Shown piece after piece: positions 1 to 8,844 of a stretch of 64,000 nucleotides of DNA. The DNA lies in assembly GCF_020194175.1 (NCBI RefSeq), contig NZ_JADYVX010000030.1, positions 39,785 through 103,784 on the forward strand, given 5' to 3'. The DNA comes from Bradyrhizobium sp. BRP22. GTDB taxonomy: Bacteria; Pseudomonadota; Alphaproteobacteria; Rhizobiales; Xanthobacteraceae. How positions within the stretch are numbered: the stretch's first letter is position 1; the number at the start of each line of letters is the position of its first letter. The position numbers and the translations under genes are program-made. Below the pieces are notes generated by a model. The model saw only the letters and a list, made by a program, of their open reading frames with translations, searched no databases and was not told the origin of the DNA.

Positions 1-1
1 C

Positions 2-1216
2 ATGAGCGTGCGCCCCCAGGCCAAGGACAAGCCGGCTGCGGCTTCTTTCCAGTGGGATGATCCGTTCCTGCTCGATGACCAGCTCACCGAAGACGAACGC
101 ATGATCCGCGACACCGCGCGCGCCTACGCGCAGGACAAGCTCTTGCCGCGCGTCATCAACGCCTATCTGGAAGAAAAGACCGATCGCGAGATCTTCAGCG
201 AGATGGGGGAACTCGGCCTCATCGGCGTCACGCTGCCGGAGGAATATGGCTGCGCGAATGCGAGCTACGTTGCCTATGGCCTCGTGGCGCGCGAGATCGA
301 GCGGGTCGATTCCGGCTATCGCTCGATGAACTCGGTGCAGTCCTCGCTGGTGATGTATCCGATCTATGCCTATGGCGATGAGAACCAGCGCAAGAAATAT
401 CTGCCCAAGCTCGCCACCGGAGAATGGGTCGGTTGTTTCGGCCTGACCGAGCCGGATGCGGGTTCCGATCCCGGCGGCATGAAGACGCGCGCCGAGAAGG
501 TTGCCGACGGCTATAGGCTGACCGGCAGCAAGATGTGGATCTCGAACGCGCCGATCGCCGACGTCTTCGTGGTGTGGGCGAAGTCGGCCGCGCACGATAA
601 CCAGATCCGAGGCTTCATCCTGGAGAAGGGCATGAAGGGCCTCTCGGCGCCGAAGGTCGGCGGCAAGCTGTCCTTGCGGGCCTCGATCACCGGCGAGATC
701 GTGATGGACGGCGTCGTGGTGCCCGAGAGCGCGCTGTTGCCCAACGTCTCCGGTCTCAAGGGTCCGTTCGGCTGCCTCAACCGCGCCCGCTACGGCATCT
801 CCTGGGGCGCGATGGGCGCCGCGGAGGACTGCATGCACCGTGCACGGCAATATACCCTGGACCGCAAGCAGTTCGGCCGGCCGTTGGCCGCGACGCAATT
901 GGTGCAGAAGAAGCTTGCCGACATGGAAACCGAGATCGCGCTCGGCCTGCAGGCCTCGCTTCGCGTCGGCCGGCTGATGGACGAGGGCAAGATGGCGCCG
1001 GAGATGATCTCCATCGTCAAGCGCAACAATTGCGGCAAGGCGCTCGACATCGCCCGCGTGGCGCGCGACATGCACGGCGGCAACGGCATCCAGATCGAGT
1101 ATCACGTGATGCGCCACACCGCGAATTTGGAAACCGTGAACACCTATGAGGGCACCCACGACGTCCACGCGCTGATCCTGGGCCGCGCCATCACCGGCAT
1201 CCAGGCGTTTTCGTAA
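2..1216 (+). CDS. gcdH: Glutaryl-CoA dehydrogenase
   Basis: The 404-residue protein is a flavin acyl-CoA dehydrogenase that oxidises and decarboxylates glutaryl-CoA to crotonyl-CoA in lysine, tryptophan and aromatic catabolism, in the cytoplasm. It matches the glutaryl-CoA subgroup along its whole length. It has the DSGYRSMNSVQSS segment near residue 103, whose Arg (about 107) binds the substrate carboxylate in this subgroup. It also has the FAD/substrate motif CFGLTEPDAGSDP and the C-terminal NTYEGTHDVHAL motif with the catalytic base Glu at about 383. The length is normal for the family. The ATG lies at the second base of the window, so the promoter and ribosome site are outside. A palindromic repeat follows 37 bases after the stop. 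The assignment rests on family knowledge and is firm. Confidence 0.93.
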   Translation: MSVRPQAKDKPAAASFQWDDPFLLDDQLTEDERMIRDTARAYAQDKLLPRVINAYLEEKTDREIFSEMGELGLIGVTLPEEYGCANASYVAYGLVAREIERVDSGYRSMNSVQSSLVMYPIYAYGDENQRKKYLPKLATGEWVGCFGLTEPDAGSDPGGMKTRAEKVADGYRLTGSKMWISNAPIADVFVVWAKSAAHDNQIRGFILEKGMKGLSAPKVGGKLSLRASITGEIVMDGVVVPESALLPNVSGLKGPFGCLNRARYGISWGAMGAAEDCMHRARQYTLDRKQFGRPLAATQLVQKKLADMETEIALGLQASLRVGRLMDEGKMAPEMISIVKRNNCGKALDIARVARDMHGGNGIQIEYHVMRHTANLETVNTYEGTHDVHALILGRAITGIQAFS

Positions 1217-1252
1217 TAGTGTAGAGGGGCGCGCGAACGTGGCCCCGCATAA

Positions 1253-1354
1253 CGTCGTCATCGCCCGCGAAGGCGGGCGATCCAGTATTCCGCGGCATTT
1301 CATTCTCTCTTCCGTGCTGGCGATTACTGGATACCCCGCCTTCGGGGGGTGACG
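1253..1354. repeat. Intergenic inverted repeat, family G
   Basis: Two imperfect complementary arms (about 1256-1289 and 1324-1354) read roughly CGTCATCGCCCGCGAAGG and CCTTCGGGGGGTGACG around a short centre. The element lies in the gap between gcdH and the MBL-fold gene, 37 bases past the gcdH stop. It looks like one of the multicopy palindromes of Bradyrhizobium genomes and may act as a transcript 3' end. Confidence 0.7.
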
Positions 1355-1374
1355 GCTGTTGGTAGGAAATTCCC

Positions 1375-2292
1375 ATGGCCGACAACGACGACATCCCGTT
1401 CAACCGCGATTTTCCGCTGAAGCCCGGCGTGGTCGAGGAAGCCCGCCCCGGCGTGCGGCGCGTCCTCTGCAACAATCCGAGTGCGTTCACCTTCACCGGC
1501 ACGGTCAGCTACATCGTCGGCAAGGGCAACGTCGCGATCATCGATCCCGGCCCTGATGACGAAGCGCATGCGAGGGCGCTATTGGATGCCGTGCGCGGCG
1601 AGACCGTGACGCATATCCTGGTCACCCACACCCATCGCGACCATTCGCCGAACACCGCGCGGATCACGCAGGCGACCGGCGCGCCTGTTTATGCCGAGGG
1701 TCCGCACCGCGCCTCACGGCCGCGGTTCGAGAGCGAGAAGCATAATCCGGAGTCCGGCGCCGACCGCGACTTCAGGCCGGATGTCGAGGTCAGGAACGGC
1801 GACGTGATCGAAGGTTCCGGCTGGGCGCTGGAAGCGGTGGCGACGCCGGGGCACACCGCCAATCATTTGGCGTTCGCCTGGCCCGAGCGCGGCATCAATT
1901 TCGTCGGCGATCACGTGATGGGCTGGTCGACCTCGATCGTGGCCCCGCCGGATGGTTCAATGATCGACTACATGGCCTCATTGGAACGGCTGGAGCAGCG
2001 GCCCGAGCAACTCTATTTCTCCGGCCACGGCCCGGAAATTACGGAAGCGCAGCGCTACGTCCGCTTCCTGGCGCGGCACCGGAAGGCACGCGAAGCCTCG
2101 ATCCTGCACCGCCTCGCCAAGGGCGAGGCCGACATCCCAACCATGGTGCGCGCGATCTATATCGGCCTCGATCCCAGGCTAACCGGTGCGGCCGGCTATT
2201 CCGTGCTGGCGCATCTGGAGGATCTGGTCGCGCGCGGGATCGTCAAGACCGATGGCGATCCCGTGATCGGGGGAACGTACCGGTTGGCGTGA
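1375..2292 (+). CDS. MBL-fold metallohydrolase (LACTB2/glyoxalase II-like)
   Basis: The 305-residue protein has the metallo-beta-lactamase fold signature THTHRDHSP at about residues 82-90, which gives the HxHxDH zinc ligands. Further metal-site elements are GHTANH (about 160) and GDHVMGW (about 180). A C-terminal winged-helix-like segment (about residues 250-300) resembles the LACTB2 type, where it follows the hydrolase domain. The substrate cannot be read from sequence; family members hydrolyse thioesters or act on RNA. The ATG at 1375 is preceded by a GGTAGGA ribosome site. The gene converges on the minus-strand binding protein gene with only 14 bases between the stops. The fold is certain and the function is not. 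Confidence 0.85.
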   Translation: MADNDDIPFNRDFPLKPGVVEEARPGVRRVLCNNPSAFTFTGTVSYIVGKGNVAIIDPGPDDEAHARALLDAVRGETVTHILVTHTHRDHSPNTARITQATGAPVYAEGPHRASRPRFESEKHNPESGADRDFRPDVEVRNGDVIEGSGWALEAVATPGHTANHLAFAWPERGINFVGDHVMGWSTSIVAPPDGSMIDYMASLERLEQRPEQLYFSGHGPEITEAQRYVRFLARHRKAREASILHRLAKGEADIPTMVRAIYIGLDPRLTGAAGYSVLAHLEDLVARGIVKTDGDPVIGGTYRLA

Positions 2293-2306
2293 GACGCGAA
2301 CGCGCC

Positions 2307-3518
2307 TCAGTGCCCCACCAGCGGGCAGCCTCCCTTGTCGAGCGGGCGGAACGCTTCGTCGCCCGGCACGGTGGCAAGCAGCTTGTAGAGGTCCCATTCG
2401 CCCTTGGATTCCGAGGGCTTCTTCACCTCGAACAGGTACATGTCGTGGACCATGCGCCCGTCGACGCGGATCTTGCCATTCTTGGCGAAGAAATCGTTCA
2501 CCGGCGTCGCCCGCATCTGCGCCATCACCTTCAGCGCTTCGTCGGAGCCGATGGCCTCGATTGCTTTCAAATAGTGCATCGTCGCCGAATAGAGTCCGGC
2601 CTGGATCATGGTCGGCATGTGCCCGACCTTCTCGTTGAAGCGCTTTGAGAAGGCGCGTGTCTCGTCGTTCATGTCCCAGTAAAAGGCGTCGGTGACGATC
2701 AGGCCCTGGGTTGCCTGGATGCCGAGCGAATGCGTGTCGGTGATCTCCTGCAGCAGCGCGATCATCTTCTGGCCGCTCTGGGTGAGGCCGAATTCGGCGG
2801 CCTGCTTCAGCGCGTTGGTGGTGTCGCCGCCGGCATTCGCGAGCGCCACGACCTTGGCCTTCGAGGCCTGCGCCTGCAGCAGGAAGGAGGAGAAGTCGGA
2901 GGTGTTAAGCGGGTGGCGTACCTCGCCGAGCACCTTGCCGCCGCTCTCCTTGACGACATTGGCCGCGTCGCGCTGCAGCGCCATGCCGAAAGCATAGTCG
3001 GCGGTGACGAAGAACCAGGTGTCCTCGCCGCGCTTGACCATCGCCTTGCCGGCGACGTTCGACAGTGCGTAGGTGTCGTAGGTCCAGTGCACGGTGTTGG
3101 GCGAGCAGGCGATGCCGGTGAGGTCGGACGAGCCGCCGCCGGAATTGATGTTGATCTTGTTCTTCTCGCGCGTCAGCGCCGAGATCGGCAGCGCGACCGA
3201 GGAGGTCGGCACGTCGAAGATCGCGTCGACCTTCTCGTTATCGTACCAGTTCCTGGCAATGGCGACGCCGACATCCGGCTTGTTCTGATGGTCGGCGGAG
3301 ACCACCTCGACCGGCTTGCCCCTCACCTTGCCGCCATAATCGGCGACCGCCATCTGCACCGCGGCGACCGACCCCTTGCCGGTGGCATCGGCATAGAGGC
3401 TGGACATGTCGGTCAGCACGCCGATCTTGACCACGTCATCGGAAATCTGGGCATTGGCGGCGCTACCGGAGGCGGCAAGCGCGAGACCCGCCGCAAGGGC
3501 GGCCGCGAGCGGTTTCAT
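2307..3518 (-). CDS. ABC transporter substrate-binding protein (Liv/amide type), orphan
   Basis: The 403-residue periplasmic binding protein of the type I (LivK-like) fold starts with a Sec signal peptide ending near SAANAQ, followed by the family opening VVKIGVLTDMSSLYAD. Members bind branched-chain amino acids, amides, urea or aromatic acids; the ligand here is unknown. The start at 3518 is chosen because a GGGAGAAG ribosome site precedes it and because the signal peptide begins there. The open frame continues 59 codons further upstream without signal character. No permease or ATPase gene is adjacent, so it may feed one of the two complete Liv systems in the window or a distant one. A palindromic repeat of family A lies upstream. 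Confidence 0.9.
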   Translation of the reverse strand: MKPLAAALAAGLALAASGSAANAQISDDVVKIGVLTDMSSLYADATGKGSVAAVQMAVADYGGKVRGKPVEVVSADHQNKPDVGVAIARNWYDNEKVDAIFDVPTSSVALPISALTREKNKININSGGGSSDLTGIACSPNTVHWTYDTYALSNVAGKAMVKRGEDTWFFVTADYAFGMALQRDAANVVKESGGKVLGEVRHPLNTSDFSSFLLQAQASKAKVVALANAGGDTTNALKQAAEFGLTQSGQKMIALLQEITDTHSLGIQATQGLIVTDAFYWDMNDETRAFSKRFNEKVGHMPTMIQAGLYSATMHYLKAIEAIGSDEALKVMAQMRATPVNDFFAKNGKIRVDGRMVHDMYLFEVKKPSESKGEWDLYKLLATVPGDEAFRPLDKGGCPLVGH

Positions 3519-3646
3519 CGTTTCTTCTCCCTGGCTTCTTGTTGAGGGCTTGGCGTCAACGCCGCCAGTTCTATCCGGTGCCACAGGAGCGGCAAAGCAC
3601 AAGACCGCGAACAAGGTCGCAGGGGAGGTCTGCTTATACGCAGCCC

Positions 3647-3739
3647 GTAGCCCGGGCGGAGCGGAACGTGCAGCCCGGGACGTCCGCGTCCGCATTCACG
3701 AGCAGTCCCGGGTTACGCTGTCGCTCCACCCGGTCTACG
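3647..3739. repeat. Intergenic inverted repeat, family A, copy 1
   Basis: The element opens with CGTAGCCCGGGCGGAGCG and closes with CGCTCCACCCGGTCTACG, with a second CCCGGGA/TCCCGGG pair inside. The same design recurs at 5466-5557 and 11211-11302. This copy lies 28 bases beyond the stop of the minus-strand DUF4403-like gene. Confidence 0.8.
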
Positions 3740-3767
3740 GTGCTCCGCCTGAAAAAGGGGAGGTGAT

Positions 3768-5339
3768 CTACAGCGTCGGCAGCTTGTTGATGGAAACGTT
3801 GATCGCGCCTTCGGTCTCCACGATCACGCGCAGCGTCTTGGAATCGAAGGCGATGCCGGCAAGTCGCAGGCTGGTGATCTCGGTCGAAACCTTCACGCCG
3901 TCGTCGTTCTTCTGGTAATCGGCGATCGCGGCGGCGAGCTTCTGCCGGGCGTTGCTCGCGAACGGCTTCAGGTCGATGGTCATCTTCTCCGCCAATGCGT
4001 GCTGCAACTGCGGTACCGCTGCGCGCGCCGCGGCGCCCAATAGGCCGAAGGCGGCCTCGGACTCGACTGCCAGTTCGATGTCGGTCAGCCGCATGATCTG
4101 CTGCGTCTGGTCCAGCACCGGCCGTCCCCAAATGTGCACGGTGGCCTCGGCGCCGAAGCCGAAGAAGCTCTTCTTCTCCTTCGCGTTCACGAGCAGCGAG
4201 ATCAGCAGGCGATCGCCGGAGGCCGCCACGCTCGCGTGCTTCACCGTGACGTCGACCGGACCGGAGCCATCCTCCGGGAAGGTCTTGCCGGCAAGCTGCG
4301 CCTCCAACAGCTTCGTCAGCGACACAAACGACATGTCGACCGGCATGCCGATGCTGACGTGGCCCGGCGTTTGCGGTCCGATCAGGATCGTGGCTGGGAA
4401 CGGGCAGTCCGGCTTGGTCGGCGTCTCCGTGATCCGGGTTTCAGCTTCGATGCCGAGCGTCAGCGTCACCGCGGGGGCGTCGACCCGCGGCTGCGCTGCC
4501 AGCGCCCGGATCGGGCGAAGCTCCAGCCACAGCGGCGGCATGTTTGGGATGGCGCCCGCGCCCTGCAGCGGGATCGAGCGGCAGGCCTTCGCCCATTGCG
4601 TCCGTGCATTCTGCTCGAAGGTCGGATCGTTGCGCATCCGCGTCGATACGGCGTTGAGCTGGTCGGCGACCGTCTTGTCGATCAGCGGCTTGACTTGCGC
4701 CGGCACGTTGACGCGAGCGCCCGCGACCGACAGGCTGGTGTCGCCGAGATTGACCTGTCCCTGCAGATTGGGCTCGATGCGCCAGGCCACGGCCAGCCGT
4801 GGCCGCGAGGTGATGACCACATTACCCCTGATCTCGGCGTTGGCATTGATCTGCTTGATGTTGATGTCGCCGATCTGCTTGGCGGCGTTGGCGCCGAGCA
4901 GGCTGCCAAGGGCGTCGCCGATCGCGCCCGTCGCCTTCGCCGAGAGTGACCCCGTGACGTTCAGCATGCCCGTGAGCGGCGTGGAGAGCGACAGTACGTC
5001 GTCCGCACCGGTTGCTGCGATCGGCCCGCGCGACGCTTGCCAGCCGATATCGGCGTTCTGCAGGATCTGCTGCACCGGGTTGTCGGCCTTGCCGCTGAAA
5101 TTCTTCGGCGCGCCGCGGTCGGCGGCGTCGCGGATCGCTGACAGCGAAACGGCGATCGGCGCCATCACCACCGAGCTGCGCGGCGCCGATGGCAGCGGCG
5201 GCAATTCGGCAAGCGGCGGTGCGGGCATGGTCGCACGCGGCGCCAGCCAATCCATGGCCTTCAGGCTGATCAGGAACGACGCCGCAACCACCACGACGCC
5301 GATCAGTATCGTCTTCGGACGCATCGCCAGACGCATCAT
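3768..5339 (-). CDS. DUF4403-like membrane-anchored protein
   Basis: The 523-residue protein has one N-terminal membrane segment (about residues 8-28) and a Pro-rich linker, followed by a long region of alternating beta-strand character. The segments SSVVMAPIAVSLSAI and PRLAVAWRIEPNLQGQVNLG are typical of DUF4403 proteins, which have no established biochemical function. It should be anchored in the inner membrane with the bulk in the periplasm. Two further in-frame ATG codons (5336, 5324) follow the first, and the ribosome site is not decisive. The gene stands alone between two copies of repeat family A. The family call is from memory and is moderately sure. Confidence 0.75.
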   Translation of the reverse strand: MMRLAMRPKTILIGVVVVAASFLISLKAMDWLAPRATMPAPPLAELPPLPSAPRSSVVMAPIAVSLSAIRDAADRGAPKNFSGKADNPVQQILQNADIGWQASRGPIAATGADDVLSLSTPLTGMLNVTGSLSAKATGAIGDALGSLLGANAAKQIGDINIKQINANAEIRGNVVITSRPRLAVAWRIEPNLQGQVNLGDTSLSVAGARVNVPAQVKPLIDKTVADQLNAVSTRMRNDPTFEQNARTQWAKACRSIPLQGAGAIPNMPPLWLELRPIRALAAQPRVDAPAVTLTLGIEAETRITETPTKPDCPFPATILIGPQTPGHVSIGMPVDMSFVSLTKLLEAQLAGKTFPEDGSGPVDVTVKHASVAASGDRLLISLLVNAKEKKSFFGFGAEATVHIWGRPVLDQTQQIMRLTDIELAVESEAAFGLLGAAARAAVPQLQHALAEKMTIDLKPFASNARQKLAAAIADYQKNDDGVKVSTEITSLRLAGIAFDSKTLRVIVETEGAINVSINKLPTL

Positions 5340-5465
5340 CCCCCCAGGTCGAGAAGCCCCCGATTCGCTTATTATAGGGAAGGGGAAAGATGCGCCAGTG
5401 CGGCGGACCGGTGTCCGCGCTGCGGCGTTTCTGGGTCGGACGCTGCTGGCTGAGCATGCCCGGTG

Positions 5466-5557
5466 CGTAGCCCGGGTGAAGCCTCAGCGTAACCCGGGAT
5501 TGTGGCAAACGTTGATGCAGATGTCCCGGGTTACGCGTTCGCTCCACCCTGGCTACG
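5466..5557. repeat. Intergenic inverted repeat, family A, copy 2
   Basis: CGTAGCCCGGGTGAAGCC at the left pairs with GCTCCACCCTGGCTACG at the right, with inner AACCCGGGAT and GTCCCGGGTT. It lies 68 bases past the stop of the minus-strand L,D-transpeptidase gene and occupies most of the gap to the DUF4403-like gene. Confidence 0.75.
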
Positions 5558-5624
5558 AGAGTCCACGAAATGAGAATGGCCCCGACCAGCGCCGGAGCCA
5601 TTCTTGAACTTGTTCTTTCAATGC

Positions 5625-6311
5625 TTACCGCACGGTCGTACCGAGATCGGCGCGGCGGTCGGTCATCGGCAGCACGATCACCTTGGTTCCGACATTAACC
5701 CGCGAATAGAGGTCGATCACGTCTTCGTTGGTCAGCCGCAGGCAGCCGGAGGAAACGTGGGTGCCGATCGTCTCCGGCGCATTGGTGCCATGGATGCGAT
5801 AGATTGTGCCGCCGAGATACATGGCGCGGGCGCCGAGCGGGTTGCCGGGGCCGCCGGCCATGTGGCGCGGCAGGTAGGGCTGGCGGGCGATCATCTCCCG
5901 CGGCGGGATCCAATCTGGCCATTCCGCCTTCCTGGTGATGGTCTGGACGCCGGACCAGGTGAAGCCGTCGCGGCCGACGCCGATGCCATAGCGGATCGCC
6001 TGGCCATTGCCGAGCACGTAATAGAGGTAAGTGTGCGGGGTATCGATGATGATGGTGCCGGGCGCCTCGCGCGTCGCGTAATTGACGATCTGGCGGCGCA
6101 GGCGCGCGGGCAGTTCGAACCGGCCCTGATCCTGCGGCGGCGCAGCTTCCGTGGGAGGCGGCGGGGCGGCTTCGGTCGGCGGCGTCATGATGAACGGGAA
6201 GAACGGCAACGGCGCGGCCGCGCTCGATGTGGAAAAGCCAATGGTACCAATCGCCAGCGCGCCCAAAGCGGCGGCGGCCAAACGCGCATTTCGCTTAATG
6301 GAATTAATCAT
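5625..6311 (-). CDS. L,D-transpeptidase (YkuD domain)
   Basis: The 228-residue exported protein has an N-terminal signal/anchor (about residues 8-34), a Pro-rich spacer and a YkuD catalytic domain. The motif IHGTNAPETIG followed by HVSSGCLRLTNEDV (about residues 170-200) contains the catalytic His and Cys of enzymes that make 3-3 peptidoglycan cross-links or tether proteins to the cell wall. In rhizobia, L,D-transpeptidases are numerous and linked to polar growth and outer membrane anchoring. The length fits the family. The ATG at 6311 has an AGGGG ribosome site. The gene is monocistronic and shares its upstream gap with the following Liv operon. Confidence 0.92.
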   Translation of the reverse strand: MINSIKRNARLAAAALGALAIGTIGFSTSSAAAPLPFFPFIMTPPTEAAPPPPTEAAPPQDQGRFELPARLRRQIVNYATREAPGTIIIDTPHTYLYYVLGNGQAIRYGIGVGRDGFTWSGVQTITRKAEWPDWIPPREMIARQPYLPRHMAGGPGNPLGARAMYLGGTIYRIHGTNAPETIGTHVSSGCLRLTNEDVIDLYSRVNVGTKVIVLPMTDRRADLGTTVR

Positions 6312-6451
6312 TGTCGACCCCTGTCTGACTACGCCCTGTTGCGCCGTTTGTGGCGCGTCGTTGGGACCATTCAGTACAGGTCAAGCGTTTCGGGACGTTT
6401 GCACGAAATCGCCAAAATGGTTTCGTGGGGATAAGGAATTGTTTCGTTAAG

Positions 6452-6476
6452 ATTTCGTCGCTGCATTTCGTCGCTG
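6452..6476. repeat. 12-base tandem direct repeat
   Basis: ATTTCGTCGCTG occurs at 6452-6463 and again at 6465-6476, in the 287-base gap between the divergent L,D-transpeptidase and Liv operon. It may be a regulatory site or chance. Nothing else is identifiable in this gap apart from a GGGAG ribosome site before 6599. Confidence 0.4.
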
Positions 6477-6598
6477 TGCCCGGCTGCCCAACCTACGTTC
6501 TTGACTCGCCGTTTCCGTCGCGGGCAAAGTGTTGGTGCAATTAGAAGAAAAACAAACGCATCAGGCAGAAAAGGCCTTTTGCGGCAGGGAGTTTAAAA

Positions 6599-7813
6599 AT
6601 GAAGCCATTCTTGAAATGGTTCGCAGCCGCGAGCATTCTCGGTCTCGGTATTTCCACCCAAACCGCTTTAGCCCAGCAGCCCATCCGTATCGGTGTGCCG
6701 ACCTCAATCCAGCTCCAGGTCGGACGCGACACCCAGAATGCAGCGAAGCTGGCGGCCGACGAGATTAACGCCAAGGGCGGCGTTCTCGGGCGCAAGCTCG
6801 AGATCATCGTCGCCGACGAAACCGAGAACCCCGAACAGGGGATCGCCGCGATCAAGAAGCTCACCGCCGACGACAAGGTGGACGTGCTGATCGGCGGCTA
6901 CACCTCTGGCGTCACGCTCGCGCAATTGCCGCACATCTCCCGCGCCAAGACCATCTATATCGGGGTCGGCGCCGCGTCGCCCGCGATCACCGCGAAGGTG
7001 AAGGCCGACTACGACAATTACAAGTATATTTTCCGGGCCTTCCCGGTCAACGCGGCGCACCAGGCCCGCGCGCTTGTCGACTTCATCAACGGCAAGCTCA
7101 AGAACGACATGAAATACACCAAGATCGCGATCGTCGGCGAGAACGCGAAATGGGTGCAGGATCTGGTGCCGATCCTCAAGAAGGGTGCGATCGACGGCGG
7201 CACCGAGGTGAAGCTCGCGGAATTCTTCGACACCTCGACCGCGGATTTCTCGCCGCTGTTCGCCAAGGTCAAGGACAGCGGCGCGCAGTACCTGATCGTG
7301 ATCCTGTCGCACGCCTCCTCCGACGTGTTCGTCAAGCAGTGGCATGACGCGCAGGTGCCGATCCCGATCGGCGGCATCGACGTCAAGAGCCAGGACGCCG
7401 ACTTCTTCACCCGCGTCGGCGGCAAGGCCAACAGCGAGACGGTGGGCATGTTCGCAATCCGCGCGCCGCTGACGCCGAAGACCATTCCGTTCTGGGATGA
7501 GTTCGTGAAACGCTACGGCACCGCGCCGGTCTATACCGGCATCGGCGCCTATGACGCGGTCTATGTCTATGCTGACGCGGTCGCCCGCGCCAAGTCGACC
7601 GAGGCCGACGCCGTCATCAAGGAGCTTGAGAAGACCGACCATGTCGGCATCGCCGGCAAGCTGGTGTTCGACGAGCTGCATGACGTCAAAGCCGGCCCCG
7701 GCCTGCAGAACCTCTTGTTCGTGCAGTGGCAGCCGAATGGCGAGCGCGTCGTGGTCTGGCCGAAGGAATCGGCCACCGGCAAGATGATCGCTCCGCCCTG
7801 GATGAGCAACTGA
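6599..7813 (+). CDS. Branched-chain amino acid-type ABC transporter, substrate-binding protein
   Basis: The 404-residue periplasmic binding protein of the LivK fold has a signal peptide ending ALAQQP and the mature start IRIGVPTSIQLQVGRD. It retains the typical AADEINAKGGVLGRKLEI segment. It is the first gene of a complete importer operon (binding protein, two permeases, two ATPases), so the ligand is probably an amino acid, amide or aromatic acid. A GGGAG ribosome site lies before the ATG. A repeat of family E sits between this gene and the first permease; such an element could reduce expression of the membrane part relative to the abundant binding protein. Confidence 0.92.
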   Translation: MKPFLKWFAAASILGLGISTQTALAQQPIRIGVPTSIQLQVGRDTQNAAKLAADEINAKGGVLGRKLEIIVADETENPEQGIAAIKKLTADDKVDVLIGGYTSGVTLAQLPHISRAKTIYIGVGAASPAITAKVKADYDNYKYIFRAFPVNAAHQARALVDFINGKLKNDMKYTKIAIVGENAKWVQDLVPILKKGAIDGGTEVKLAEFFDTSTADFSPLFAKVKDSGAQYLIVILSHASSDVFVKQWHDAQVPIPIGGIDVKSQDADFFTRVGGKANSETVGMFAIRAPLTPKTIPFWDEFVKRYGTAPVYTGIGAYDAVYVYADAVARAKSTEADAVIKELEKTDHVGIAGKLVFDELHDVKAGPGLQNLLFVQWQPNGERVVVWPKESATGKMIAPPWMSN

Positions 7814-7865
7814 TCGCGTCTGTTCTCGCTGGGCGACCGGCCCGCTTCGGTGTGGCCGGTCGACC

Positions 7866-7958
7866 AGAGCTTCGGTTCTGCAGAACCGAAGCCTGGATTC
7901 ATGTTTTGACGCGTTTTCTTCACGCGAACCGGTATCCACTTCGCTCGAAAACGCTCTA
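7866..7958. repeat. Palindromic repeat, family E, copy 1
   Basis: This copy contains the hairpin CTTCGGTTCTGCAGAACCGAAG and the conserved block ATCCACTTCGCTCGAAAACG. It ends in GCTCTA rather than the full GCTCTAG. The same element occurs at 47502-47608 and 53108-53214 in the opposite orientation. Here it is inside an operon, between the binding protein and permease genes. Confidence 0.8.
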
Positions 7959-7989
7959 ACGCGCTCTCGCGACGTTCTACAGGGATAAC

Positions 7990-8844
7990 ATGCTTGAAAT
8001 TCTGATCTATGGCGCGGTGTCGAGCGCGATCTACGCCATGCTCGCGGTCGGCTTCACGCTGATCTTCGGTGTGGCGCGGATTCTCAATCTCGCGCATGGC
8101 GCGTTCTATGCGCTCGGCGCCTATGCAGCCTATGTCTTCACCGGCGTATTGCATTGGCCATTGCTCATCGCGGCGCCGCTCGCGGTGCTCCTGGTCGCGC
8201 TGTTCGGCGTGTTGATGGAGCGGTTCCTGGTTCGCCCGCTGCGCTATTCGCAGCTCGCGGTCCTGATGATCACGCTCTCGGTGTCGCTCGCGGTCGAGCA
8301 GGGGCTGTTCATCACCTTCGGTTCCGAATATCGCAACGTGCCGTCCTTCGTGGCGGACAAGATTTCGATCGGCGGCGTCGACATCGGCGGGCAGCGGCTG
8401 CTTGCGCTGATCGCGGGCGTGCTGGTGCTCCTCCTGCTGTGGCTGTTCATCCAGCGCACACGGCTCGGGGCAGCCATCCTCGCGGTGTCGCAGGATCCGG
8501 AGGCCGCGCAATATATGGGCATTCCCACCAACCGCATCTTCTCGGTCGTGATGGCGATCTCGGCCGGCACCGCGGCACTCGCGGGCGTGCTGGTTTCGCC
8601 GTTCCTTACGGTGCAGCCGACCATGGGACTGCTGCCGATGGTGAAGGCGTTCGCCATCGTCATCGTCGGCGGGCTCGGATCGATCCCGGGCAGCATCCTG
8701 GCCGCGCTCCTGCTCGGCTATTCCGAGACCATCGTCGCCTATCTCATTTCGTCCTCGTGGACCGAACTGGTGTCGCTGGTTGCCGTCGTCGTTACCTTGA
8801 TGATCAAGCCGTCCGGATTGCTCGGCCGGCGGGCGGCGTTCTGA
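7990..8844 (+). CDS. livH: Liv-type ABC transporter permease (LivH family)
   Basis: The 284-residue inner membrane protein has about eight hydrophobic segments. The family features are FTLIFGVARILNLAHGAFYAL near the N-terminus and AFAIVIVGGLGSIPGSILAAL near residue 225, the cytoplasmic loop that contacts the ATPases. It forms the transmembrane channel with the LivM-type protein encoded next. It starts 176 bases after the binding protein stop, across the family E repeat. Its stop overlaps the next start (TGATG), showing translational coupling. The family is certain and the substrate is inferred only from the operon. Confidence 0.92.
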   Translation: MLEILIYGAVSSAIYAMLAVGFTLIFGVARILNLAHGAFYALGAYAAYVFTGVLHWPLLIAAPLAVLLVALFGVLMERFLVRPLRYSQLAVLMITLSVSLAVEQGLFITFGSEYRNVPSFVADKISIGGVDIGGQRLLALIAGVLVLLLLWLFIQRTRLGAAILAVSQDPEAAQYMGIPTNRIFSVVMAISAGTAALAGVLVSPFLTVQPTMGLLPMVKAFAIVIVGGLGSIPGSILAALLLGYSETIVAYLISSSWTELVSLVAVVVTLMIKPSGLLGRRAAF